The position numbers and the translations under genes were made by a program. A model generated the notes under the pieces. The model searched no databases. It worked only from the letters and a program-made list of their open reading frames with translations, and was not told the DNA's origin. A stretch of 8,804 nucleotides of DNA from positions 1-8,804 of the forward strand of contig JANXXY010000019.1 of NCBI GenBank assembly GCA_025350365.1, in the 5' to 3' direction. Below, piece after piece: positions 1 to 7,346 of this stretch. The stretch comes from Bacteroidales bacterium. GTDB lineage: Bacteria > Bacteroidota > Bacteroidia > Bacteroidales > JAAUTT01. Numbering within the stretch: position 1 is the first letter of the stretch; each line of letters begins with the position of its first letter.

Positions 1-394
1 AAGCATGTCCGAAAGCAATAACTTTAATGGAACTTTTTCCTTCGCTATTTTTAGTATATAAATCGAATATATACGATTTTTCTAAAAGGCCACTAATATT
101 TAAATATACAGTATCCACATCCTTTGCTGTTTTGATATAATCAAATACCATTGAGTCAGAATGTGTATTCCAGAATACCCATATTTTATCAACATTGTAG
201 GCATTAGTTAAAACACATTGTATCCTCACCCTTTTATTTCCCGATAAAACGCGCACAGAATCAGTTTTTACAAGATAAATTTTTTCTCCTCCTGCGAGAA
301 AATCTTCATGCAAGCTACTCATGTGTGTACATGCAAATATCGCGGAGGCCAAAATAGCCGATATCAGCAATTTATATATATATTTTATTTTCAT
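1..394 (-). CDS. DUF4998-type lipoprotein, N-terminal part (3' end outside window)
   Basis: This ORF of 131 complete codons starts at ATG 394 and is open to the window edge. Residues 1-22 are a lipoprotein signal peptide with lipobox IFAC (Cys22). It is followed by the hallmark start of DUF4998 proteins: THMSSLHEDFLAGGEKIY (23-40), then KTDSVRVLSGNKRVRI (43-58), IWVFWNTHSDSM (71-82), VDTVYLNISGL (93-103) and YIFDLYTKNSEGKSSIKV (108-125). These fit a fibronectin-like beta-sandwich. Full-length members commonly carry a second beta-sandwich domain at the C-terminus and sit beside susCD and DUF5000 genes. The role is thus probably a second accessory surface lipoprotein of the same uptake system. 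No enzymatic motif is visible in the part present. The assignment rests on motif memory, not a profile search. Confidence 0.85.
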   Translation of the reverse strand, partial: MKIKYIYKLLISAILASAIFACTHMSSLHEDFLAGGEKIYLVKTDSVRVLSGNKRVRIQCVLTNAYNVDKIWVFWNTHSDSMVFDYIKTAKDVDTVYLNISGLLEKSYIFDLYTKNSEGKSSIKVIAFGHA

Positions 395-574
395 TAGTAC
401 AAAATTTTAAGTTAATTCGTCAGATAAAAACCATAATGAAGTAATCGCCTATTCTGAAATCGTTTACCGGGCATAATTATTTTAATTGCAGCTATTTAAA
501 AATATGATTTCAATGATTACCATATCTTTGTGACCCAGAGTAAATAATAATCCGATTAATATCTTCATCATTTA
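395..574 (-). other. Intergenic spacer between the two DUF lipoprotein genes
   Basis: This 180 bp region is A+T-rich and has no strong hairpin and no recognisable promoter pair. A 29-codon open frame (ATG at 571, stop 482-484) begins three bases after the DUF5000 gene stop. Its product would be MMKILIGLLFTLGHKD followed by a hydrophobic run ending NSCN, loosely like a broken lipoprotein signal peptide. I do not call it a gene. The spacer is much longer than those within susC-susD-DUF5000, so transcription of the next gene may be partly independent. Confidence 0.4.
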
Positions 575-1771
575 TTAATTATACGTTTCAGTTATACTTC
601 CCCAAAACGACATTTCACTAACATTGATATAACCTGCACCATCCCACGTTTTTTGAACTGCCCAACGGAAATACCTAATTTCTATTGGGTTATTGGTTTG
701 GTCAAAATCATACTCATCACCAGCAATAGCATGTGCGGCAGCGTCATCAGCATTAGTTGGCTTTACAGATACACACAAATCCCTCAGTTTTACCCATTCG
801 CTTAAATTCCCGGTGGAGTTTGGTAAAGTTACCAAGCCATAAACATCATATTCTTTAGGATTTCCATGGGCATAATAATAACCCTTATCATTTGGGCTAC
901 GCATATATACCCTGAACCTGCTAAGTTTAACTTTTACTCCTAAATCTATTGTCATAATTTGAGGAAAAGGAGCGCCACCTTGAGTATGAGCCACGGTGTT
1001 GAAATTATCATCAAATATATTCTCAAACTTATATCCCCATGCATCCCAGCTTACGTCATTTGCAAGCTGCACCTTTCTGAATTTCGCTTTGTTAAGACGT
1101 TCTTCAAATAAAGGAACAAGCTTACTGTTAAGTAATGGGTTAATTGTATCCGAGAGATTATCCCAACGGTCGCGAACAATAGCAGCAAATCTGGTTGGAA
1201 CTGATTTAAGCCCTCTAATGTTAAATTTACCGATTTCTTCAGAAGAGTAAACCGTTTGAAATTCTCTGAATCTACCTGTTGAATCTTCGGCAAACACCAT
1301 AATCATTAATGGAGATTTTGTTTCATTTTTCCAGGAAAATCTGGCGCCACCAAAATCTTCTTTAATACTCATCGACTTTTCCACAAGTTTTACAGGAGCC
1401 AAAAGAGGCTTATCTGAAAATTCTACAGCCTCAGAAACATTTTCTCCCCTGTCAACGGCGTACAATTTTACATTATGCTCTAAGGTATCGCCAAAACCGT
1501 TAATAATTAATTTATTATTGAAATACGAAGCTTTCACCTCTGATACTTTACCATTAGTTAATGTATAAATCGCTTTAACATACAATAAGTCCTTATCGTT
1601 TGGTAAAGTATATATCACTTCGAACCCACCTGGAATTCGTTTGGTAGATGTTATACTAATTTTGCCCGGAGGCGTCCCATCGTTTAATATAGGTTGGATG
1701 TTATTTTTATCGCAACTGTTTACCAAAACAACCAGAATAAACAATACTACAAGTCTAAATATATCTTTCAT
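575..1771 (-). CDS. DUF4959/DUF5126/DUF5000 lipoprotein, putative surface binding protein
   Basis: This is a 398-residue lipoprotein directly downstream of susD. I place the start at 1771 (MKDIFRLVV) because it gives a clean signal peptide with lipobox LVNSC (Cys20) and a 29 bp gap after susD. An upstream in-frame ATG at 1807 would overlap susD and add twelve poorly fitting residues. From family memory the order is DUF4959 (about 20-120; TYTLPNDKDLLYVKA-like core, GFGDTLEH, VKLYAVDRGENVS), DUF5126 (about 122-225; SWKNETKSPL, AIVRDRWDNLSDT), then DUF5000 (about 245-395). The last resembles an F5/8 type C (discoidin) beta-sandwich: FDDNFNTVAHT, IDLGVKVKLSRFRVYMR, GNPKEYDVYG, and INVSEMSFWG at the end. 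The context suggests a SusE/F-like accessory that holds substrate at the surface, but no biochemical role is shown here. It might instead be a scaffold or act in enzyme docking. Confidence 0.92.
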   Translation of the reverse strand: MKDIFRLVVLFILVVLVNSCDKNNIQPILNDGTPPGKISITSTKRIPGGFEVIYTLPNDKDLLYVKAIYTLTNGKVSEVKASYFNNKLIINGFGDTLEHNVKLYAVDRGENVSEAVEFSDKPLLAPVKLVEKSMSIKEDFGGARFSWKNETKSPLMIMVFAEDSTGRFREFQTVYSSEEIGKFNIRGLKSVPTRFAAIVRDRWDNLSDTINPLLNSKLVPLFEERLNKAKFRKVQLANDVSWDAWGYKFENIFDDNFNTVAHTQGGAPFPQIMTIDLGVKVKLSRFRVYMRSPNDKGYYYAHGNPKEYDVYGLVTLPNSTGNLSEWVKLRDLCVSVKPTNADDAAAHAIAGDEYDFDQTNNPIEIRYFRWAVQKTWDGAGYINVSEMSFWGSITETYN

Positions 1772-1800
1772 TTTATCAGTTATATAGTTTAACAGTTCTA

Positions 1801-3684
1801 TTACCACCCCGGATTTTGAACAAGATTGGGATTTTTCACAATTTCATTTTCAGAAATAGGCCATAAGTATTCGCGTGTTGAAAAAGTTTGAGGAAATAAT
1901 GTCGTTACCTTATAATATTCATCAGCAGTATTTCCATCAACGTTCCAACCCTTAACAGGCTGATTCAGGTATTTTTCTGCAAGCAGCCACCTTCGAAGAT
2001 CCCAAAAGCGTTTGCCTTCGAAAGCTAATTCAATCAAACGTTCACCTTGGATAATCTCTCTCATTCCCGATTTGGTTGTTGGCTTGTCAGGTTTGCTGGA
2101 ATATTTTGTCCAGCTGGCAACTACCCCTTCAAGCCCGGCACGGTTGCGCACGATATCAATATATTCGGTTACAGAAACATCAGGTGTGAGTTTTGTTTCG
2201 TTAAGTGCCTCTGCATAATATAAATACAAGTCGGCAAGGCGAATAATCGGAAATGCATAAGATTCTGCTACGAAAGATTTTCCATCGCGAATTTCGCTAC
2301 CCATATTTACAAGCTTTTTTGGAAAATAACCGGTAATACCGTACTGTTGCTGATCTATTATTGATGAAAACTCACCTCTTCTGTTATGAATATGATAAAC
2401 ATCCTTTTCATCCTTGCCTTTCCCATTTCCAAACCATGTATCCCGGTCGAAACTCAAACTGGAATAATAACGGTATTCTCTGCCGAAATTTAAGTTGGCC
2501 GTTTCTTCATTTTCCTCAATAAAAAAACGATCTTTCTGAGTACCTTTTTTAATTTTGTACCTATTGGCATAATCCCAGGTTGGATCTTCATTAATGGGAA
2601 CACCTCTGTAACTATAAAACTGCTCTGCAATTTTCAACGTAGGTGACATAAATGAACCTACAGGGTTTTCAGTGCAAGCATAAAGCCTTGGACATGCGCT
2701 ATACTGTAAATATACGCTTGTTGATCGCGAATAACCCCATATCAGTTCTTTATTCCACAATTGTGTTACAGAGTTGCGAAGTGCAGCAATATACCTTGTA
2801 GTATCGCCTATAGGGTTCAAACTTATATAATCCTTTTTCTGAAACAATGATATCCCAACCGTTTGACACATGTCGATAGCAGCTTTACAGGCATCGGCGG
2901 CTTTTACCCATTTACTGGCATCGAAAGCTGAAGAAAATAGAAAAGTTCCATCAGGGTTTTTGATGTCGGCATAATTAGGATTGCCATTAAATAAGGGGCT
3001 TGCAGCTGTTATTAATACTTCTGCTTTAACTGCCATAGCAATTGGTTTTGTAATTCTTCCTAAACCAGTTAAGGGATTTGATACATCCGCAGGGAGGTAT
3101 TTAATTGCTGAATCAAGTAGGTTTACCACATAATTAAAACAAGAGTCTAAAGGGTCTCTCATTACCTTAATGGCTTGCGTGGATACAGTAATTGGTATGC
3201 TTACGTTGGTTATATGCATAGGTCCGTACATTCTAATCAGGTAATAATGGTAGTAGGCCTTTAAAAAATTAACTTCGGCAACCCACTGAACCCGTTGATA
3301 GTCAGTAACATCTCGTACTCTGCCAATTTTTTCAAGAAAAGTATTACAGTCTCTAATTCCAACATATAAAGCACCACTACCCCAATAATCAAAAATGGGG
3401 CTTATAATATTTTGCTCCCCTCGTGAAATCCTAGCTTGAGGATCAAGTTGATGGGGTTTATTAAACCAAATTTCATCACCCGAAGCTAATGCCGGATCAG
3501 CATATATTTCTGAAAATGACGGTAAATATGAATAACATGTAAACAGGTACTTTTCAGCATTGTATTTATCTGTAAATGCATTGTCAATTGTTGCAATATT
3601 ATCGGGAACAACATCCAGAAATTTATTGCACGATGCAATTATTATCGTTAAAAATAAAATTATAATATATATATATTTCTTCAT
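1801..3684 (-). CDS. SusD/RagB-family surface nutrient-binding lipoprotein
   Basis: This 627-residue lipoprotein forms the hinged lid over the SusC barrel and captures substrate at the cell surface. The signal peptide ends in the lipobox IASC, with the lipidated Cys at residue 19, followed by NKFLDVVPDN, the usual SusD opening. The N-terminal helical TPR-like part contains the family pattern around YWGSGALYVGIRDCNTFLEKI. The C-terminal SusD/RagB domain has GERLIELAFEGKRFWDLRRW ending at residue 566 and closes with LWPISENEIVKNPNLVQNPG then W, the canonical terminus. The length is toward the large side of the family, and no frame break is seen. Its start lies 11 bp after the susC stop, so the two are surely co-transcribed. 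Binding specificity cannot be read from the sequence, because the ligand face varies most in this family. Confidence 0.98.
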   Translation of the reverse strand: MKKYIYIIILFLTIIIASCNKFLDVVPDNIATIDNAFTDKYNAEKYLFTCYSYLPSFSEIYADPALASGDEIWFNKPHQLDPQARISRGEQNIISPIFDYWGSGALYVGIRDCNTFLEKIGRVRDVTDYQRVQWVAEVNFLKAYYHYYLIRMYGPMHITNVSIPITVSTQAIKVMRDPLDSCFNYVVNLLDSAIKYLPADVSNPLTGLGRITKPIAMAVKAEVLITAASPLFNGNPNYADIKNPDGTFLFSSAFDASKWVKAADACKAAIDMCQTVGISLFQKKDYISLNPIGDTTRYIAALRNSVTQLWNKELIWGYSRSTSVYLQYSACPRLYACTENPVGSFMSPTLKIAEQFYSYRGVPINEDPTWDYANRYKIKKGTQKDRFFIEENEETANLNFGREYRYYSSLSFDRDTWFGNGKGKDEKDVYHIHNRRGEFSSIIDQQQYGITGYFPKKLVNMGSEIRDGKSFVAESYAFPIIRLADLYLYYAEALNETKLTPDVSVTEYIDIVRNRAGLEGVVASWTKYSSKPDKPTTKSGMREIIQGERLIELAFEGKRFWDLRRWLLAEKYLNQPVKGWNVDGNTADEYYKVTTLFPQTFSTREYLWPISENEIVKNPNLVQNPGW

Positions 3685-3695
3685 ATCAGTTTGTT

Positions 3696-6600
3696 TTAAA
3701 AGTCAATTGTTACTCCGGCATTTATTACCTTCTGAATAGGATATCCTAACCCATCACCACCCATTTCGGGATCCCATAGCTTAAACTTACTAAAAGTAAG
3801 CAAGTTAACTCCATTAGCATAGAAACGGCACTTCGATAAACGTATTTTTTTAATCCAGTTCTGAGGCAACGAATATCCAATTTCAATCGATTTAAGGCGA
3901 ATGAACGCACCATTCTGCATAAACCATGTACTGTTCTGCATATTATTAGGAACTACGGTGTTGGACAATCTGGGAAAACTAGCATATACATTTCTGTTCT
4001 CTTCGGACCAGTAACTGTCTGCCCAACTTTGCAACAATTGGTTATTATGAATTCGTGTTATATCGTCATTACCGTCTTTATGATAATCAATAAATGGGCC
4101 TGTTTTATAGGTATCTATCCAAAATGATTCCCTTGCCAACCCTTGAAAGAATGCAGAAAAATCAATTGTTTTGTACCCAAAAGAAAACCCAAAACCATAT
4201 ACAATTTCCGGATCGGTTGGAAACCCAATTGGAACCATGTCCTTAGGGGTTATCTTGTCATCCCCGTTAATATCCCTATATTTAATATCCCCACCCATGG
4301 GTTTTACCCCAAAATCCTGTGAAGGAGAATTTGCAACCTCATTATCATCAACAAATAATCGCTCAGCTATGTAACCCCAATTCTGTTTTATGGAATAACC
4401 TACTGCAGAACGCCATGGAGTGGCAGAATAATCGGGTTCCTCCTTTTTAGTAATTTTGCTTACTGCATAGGTAAAATTACTCATGACCTGAATCCACCAA
4501 TTATGGCCTATAGTGGTATTATAATTGAGCGAGATATCGATCCCTTTGGCTTGAGCTTCACCCATATTTGCCCTTACACCAGCCTGAAGTCCCATATTGG
4601 CAAGTGTAACGCGATCCATAAGAATATTAGAACGTTTTTCCTGAAACACATCTACCTGCAATGTTGCCTTATCAAACAACCCCAATTCCAAACCCAGGTT
4701 CATTTTTTTGGCAATTTCCCAGCTTATCTGATCGTTTGCATACCGACTGTATGAAACTCCTGTTTTGGTATAATCAAAAAACTTACCAAAAGTGTAGGAA
4801 TTAGCTGGATCTTTCATATTTACTTGCGAGAGATAAAAAAAACGGTCATCTTCGTTACCGATAGCATCATTACCTACCAAACCGTAAGTTGCTCTTAATT
4901 TTAATTTTGTTATAGCAGTTTTAAAAGATTCAAAAAACTTTTCGTTAGACACAACCCATCCAAGTCCGGCAGATGGAAAAAAACCAAAGCGGTGACTTTT
5001 CGAAAAACGTTCAGAACCATTATACCCAAAATTCCCTTCAAAAAAATACTTGTCCATAAACCCGTAAGTAAATCGACCCGCCAATCCCAGGTTTCTGTAA
5101 GGCAATGATTTTTGCAAACTGCCTGAATTCCCCTTTAATTCATCACGCATAGTACCCACAAGCATCCCACCAATTTGGTGTTTATCAAATATTTTGGTGT
5201 AATTTAATAGACTCTCAACATAATAGGAAGTACTAACTTTCTTATCTCCCTCTTCATAACTCAGGTATTCTTCTCCAGTTTCGGGGTTAAGCGATGTTAA
5301 GGTATAATCTCCTGTTTCAGGATTTATGAAAGGCTTATAATAATAAGGACTACTTTGCCTTTTAATATCGAAGTAGGAATATTGATTTCCATTTCCCGTA
5401 ACCTTCAATGATAAACCCTCCACGATGGAACTTAAATCCTGATTAATTTCGATTTGAGCCAAAACCCTCGATTCTTTGTATTCCTTGTATCCCTTCACCA
5501 TATCAGCATAAGGGTTCAAATAAAATCTTTTAGCTTTGGAATCATTTCCAAACAAAACATGGGATGTATATTTATTGTCGGCATCGGCTTCGTAAAAGGG
5601 TTTGAAGAGTACCGGATTCGTGCGCATCACTTTATTATATATATCTGAGCCGCCATCCAGAGGTCCGGTATAATTATCAATTGTAGTTTTAAAGTTGAAT
5701 ACTATTTTTGTTGTTGGCGTTAAGTTAATATTCACTTTTGAGTTCAACTGATATTGTTTCAAACTGATATTGTTATTAAAATTGTTTTTACTATCAGTTT
5801 TTAAATTACCATTATTGTTATTAACGGTACCCGCAATATAATAACGAACAATCTTCCCCCCTCCATTTACATTGAAGTTAAACCGCTGATTTGAGGTCTG
5901 ATCATTAAAAAGCATTTTGTACCAATCGGTAGTAGGATAAAGAACAGGATCGACACCTGAGATGGTTTTATCAATTTTTTCCTGTGAATATGGCAAAGGC
6001 TCCGAAAATATTACATTACCATTTTGATCTCGTCCCATGCGAGTTCTTACCGATTCGTTATGCATTTTCATATAAGTAATTGGATCGGCAAGTTTCAATT
6101 TTTGAGTGGGACTCGATATTGAGTTTTCGAATCGAACAGAGAACTTTGCAGGACCTTCAACACCTTCTTTGGTAGTAACATATATCACCCCATTTGCGCC
6201 TCTTGCCCCGTATAACGCTGTTGCAGCAGCATCTTTCATAATGGAGAAACTGGCAATATCGTCGGTTTGAAGCCTGGCAAGGTCCTCAGTAGTTAGTTCA
6301 ATACCATCGATTAGTATTAAAGGGCTGCTTTTATACCCGAAAGTGGTTACACCACGAATAAAAAACTGCGCGTTGTCCTTCCCTGGTTCGCCGCTTCGCT
6401 GGTAGGAGATAATTCCAGCCATTCTTCCCGCAAGGGCTGTTGTAAGATTGCTTGATGGTACTTTTAACTCCGAAGGCTTTATTGTTGTAATTGATGCTAT
6501 AACACTATTTTTCTTTTGTTTGGCAAAGGCAACAACCGTAACATCTTCTAAGTTAGTAATATCTGGTGCCATTTTTAAATCAATTACCTTTCGGTTACCA

Positions 6601-7211
6601 ACAGTTACTTTTTCAGTTACAAATCCTATAAAAGAGAAGGTAAGTATTGACTCAACTGATGGCACATTAATAGTATACTTACCTCCGGCATCGGAAACCA
6701 CACCTACAGTTGTTCCTTCAACCCTGATATTTACACCTGGCATTGGATCTCCGGTGATTTCCGTAATTTTTCCCGAAATAGAAATCTGTTGCAAGATCTC
6801 TGAGGGGATCTCATTTTGCAATATTTTGCTAGAAATATTACTCAATAATTTCTCCTTAATAACGATTTGTCTGTCGATAATTTCATATGAATTATTAGTG
6901 GATTCAAACAATTTTTCGAGGATCTTATCAATAGTATAATCCTTAATATTGATATTAACATTATTATCTAATGCAATAAGGTCATTTGAATAAACAAAAA
7001 TATATTCACTTGATTTTTCAATCTCATCAAAGACCTGCCTGATGGTGGCATTTTCCAATTTTATACTTAATCGCGTACTTTGAGAATAGGTTAGAACATT
7101 AGCTTGTAATGTAATTAAGCATGTAATTATTAACACTATAGTTAATCTCATAATTTGGAATAATTTTTTATGTTCCCGCCAATAGCGAGTCATAAATCCG
7201 TTTTTTTTCAT
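3696..7211 (-). CDS. SusC/RagA-family TonB-dependent outer-membrane transporter with STN signalling domain
   Basis: This 1171-residue protein imports an oligomer, probably a glycan, across the outer membrane with energy from TonB. Residues 1-44 are a long Bacteroidota-type signal peptide (basic start, hydrophobic 21-38, cleavage near TYSQ). An STN domain follows at about 47-120, the signature of transducing transporters that talk to FecR. A CarboxypepD_reg-like beta domain lies at about 145-213 (ISGKITEITGDPMPGV). A TonB-box-like stretch (LEDVTVVAFAKQKK) is at 221-234. The plug covers about 235-350, with LILIDGIE and the diagnostic ALYGARGANGVI at 332-343. The rest is the 22-strand beta barrel, ending in a terminal Phe (VTIDF) as outer-membrane barrels do. 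It is intact, and 11 bp separate it from susD. Met1 is preferred because the preceding basic region is normal for this class. An A8 run lies right after the start codon. The substrate is not deducible. Confidence 0.98.
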   Translation of the reverse strand: MKKNGFMTRYWREHKKLFQIMRLTIVLIITCLITLQANVLTYSQSTRLSIKLENATIRQVFDEIEKSSEYIFVYSNDLIALDNNVNINIKDYTIDKILEKLFESTNNSYEIIDRQIVIKEKLLSNISSKILQNEIPSEILQQISISGKITEITGDPMPGVNIRVEGTTVGVVSDAGGKYTINVPSVESILTFSFIGFVTEKVTVGNRKVIDLKMAPDITNLEDVTVVAFAKQKKNSVIASITTIKPSELKVPSSNLTTALAGRMAGIISYQRSGEPGKDNAQFFIRGVTTFGYKSSPLILIDGIELTTEDLARLQTDDIASFSIMKDAAATALYGARGANGVIYVTTKEGVEGPAKFSVRFENSISSPTQKLKLADPITYMKMHNESVRTRMGRDQNGNVIFSEPLPYSQEKIDKTISGVDPVLYPTTDWYKMLFNDQTSNQRFNFNVNGGGKIVRYYIAGTVNNNNGNLKTDSKNNFNNNISLKQYQLNSKVNINLTPTTKIVFNFKTTIDNYTGPLDGGSDIYNKVMRTNPVLFKPFYEADADNKYTSHVLFGNDSKAKRFYLNPYADMVKGYKEYKESRVLAQIEINQDLSSIVEGLSLKVTGNGNQYSYFDIKRQSSPYYYKPFINPETGDYTLTSLNPETGEEYLSYEEGDKKVSTSYYVESLLNYTKIFDKHQIGGMLVGTMRDELKGNSGSLQKSLPYRNLGLAGRFTYGFMDKYFFEGNFGYNGSERFSKSHRFGFFPSAGLGWVVSNEKFFESFKTAITKLKLRATYGLVGNDAIGNEDDRFFYLSQVNMKDPANSYTFGKFFDYTKTGVSYSRYANDQISWEIAKKMNLGLELGLFDKATLQVDVFQEKRSNILMDRVTLANMGLQAGVRANMGEAQAKGIDISLNYNTTIGHNWWIQVMSNFTYAVSKITKKEEPDYSATPWRSAVGYSIKQNWGYIAERLFVDDNEVANSPSQDFGVKPMGGDIKYRDINGDDKITPKDMVPIGFPTDPEIVYGFGFSFGYKTIDFSAFFQGLARESFWIDTYKTGPFIDYHKDGNDDITRIHNNQLLQSWADSYWSEENRNVYASFPRLSNTVVPNNMQNSTWFMQNGAFIRLKSIEIGYSLPQNWIKKIRLSKCRFYANGVNLLTFSKFKLWDPEMGGDGLGYPIQKVINAGVTIDF

Positions 7212-7258
7212 AGATTTACAAAGTTTTAGTTTAGTTTAGCTTTCAAACGTTACTGATT
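7212..7258 (-). promoter_or_regulatory. Candidate susC promoter/leader region
   Basis: If the hairpin just upstream stops transcription, the susC promoter must lie in or near these 47 bases. On the minus strand they contain GTAAC (7249-7253), which resembles the AAC-containing -35 boxes of many ECF sigma factors. They also contain three perfect copies of CTAAA in tandem (7225-7239) and a TTTG shortly before the ATG. No housekeeping TTTG/TAnnTTTG pair at the right spacing is visible. There is no strong Shine-Dalgarno sequence, as is usual in Bacteroidota, where an A-rich leader is common. Binding by the window's ECF factor is inference from context only. Confidence 0.25.
7225..7239 (-). repeat. 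Three tandem pentamers (TTTAG on plus, CTAAA on minus)
   Basis: The plus-strand unit TTTAG is present three times without interruption (7225-7229, 7230-7234, 7235-7239), 14 bases upstream of the susC start codon. A five-base period is half a helical turn. The tract could be a slippage-prone spacer or an operator, or chance in A+T-rich DNA. Confidence 0.75.
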
Positions 7259-7310
7259 AAAACCAAAGCCGGACGATATTCAAGTATTGTCTGGCTTGTT
7301 TTGTTTTTAA
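7259..7310. terminator. Hairpin between fecR and susC, likely terminator
   Basis: The arms AAGCCGGAC (7266-7274) and GTCTGGCTT (7289-7297) pair over nine positions, and four further pairs extend the stem inward to 7278/7285. Outer AAAAC/GTTTT tracts flank the stem. Read on the plus strand the helix is unbroken (two G-U wobbles at 7271/7292 and 7275/7288) and is followed by GTTTTGTTTTT, an excellent intrinsic terminator. Read on the minus strand, the direction of the genes, the two wobbles become A.C mismatches and the tail is the weaker TTTGGTTTTAATC. It could end or reduce sigma-fecR transcripts before susC, act in both directions, or terminate an antisense RNA. Pairing was done by eye without energy calculation. 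Confidence 0.55.
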
Positions 7311-7312
7311 TT

Positions 7313-7337
7313 AAATTTCTTCCATAAATTTCTCCAT
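7313..7337 (-). repeat. Imperfect tandem repeat just after fecR
   Basis: On the plus strand AAATTTCTTCCAT (7313-7325) is followed directly by AAATTTCTCCAT (7326-7337). The two copies differ by one inserted T. Read on the minus strand, the pair forms an eight-codon open frame, ATG at 7337 to TAA at 7311-7313 (MEKFMEEI), placed between fecR and the hairpin. The peptide has no cluster of a single amino acid that would mark a classical attenuation leader. Its coding potential is therefore doubtful, but the repeat itself is plain. Confidence 0.7.
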
Positions 7338-7346
7338 TTTTTTAGG

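Noticed and set aside
996..1293. Overlapping open frames of about 80 codons on both strands inside the DUF5000 gene
   Set aside because: Both lie within well-conserved coding sequence in the wrong frame, with no signal peptide or family resemblance. They are shadows.
1772..1807. Upstream in-frame ATG extending the DUF5000 lipoprotein by 12 residues and overlapping susD
   Set aside because: The added residues (MVIELLNYITDK) would put a charged, non-signal segment before a perfect lipoprotein signal peptide. The ATG at 1771 gives the normal architecture.
3661..3676. TA-rich dinucleotide run at the susD start, with a similar run at the start of the DUF4998 gene (about 372-382)
   Set aside because: Both encode Tyr/Ile-rich signal peptide residues (YIYI). 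The runs are short and explained by low-GC codon choice.
4171..5648. Several 64-83 codon plus-strand open frames antisense to the SusC barrel
   Set aside because: They are short, have no recognisable motifs, and are fully contained in an intact conserved gene.
6448..6939. 163-codon open frame on the plus strand
   Set aside because: It lies entirely antisense to the conserved STN-to-plug region of SusC, has no recognisable domain, and reads as a composition by-product of the real gene.
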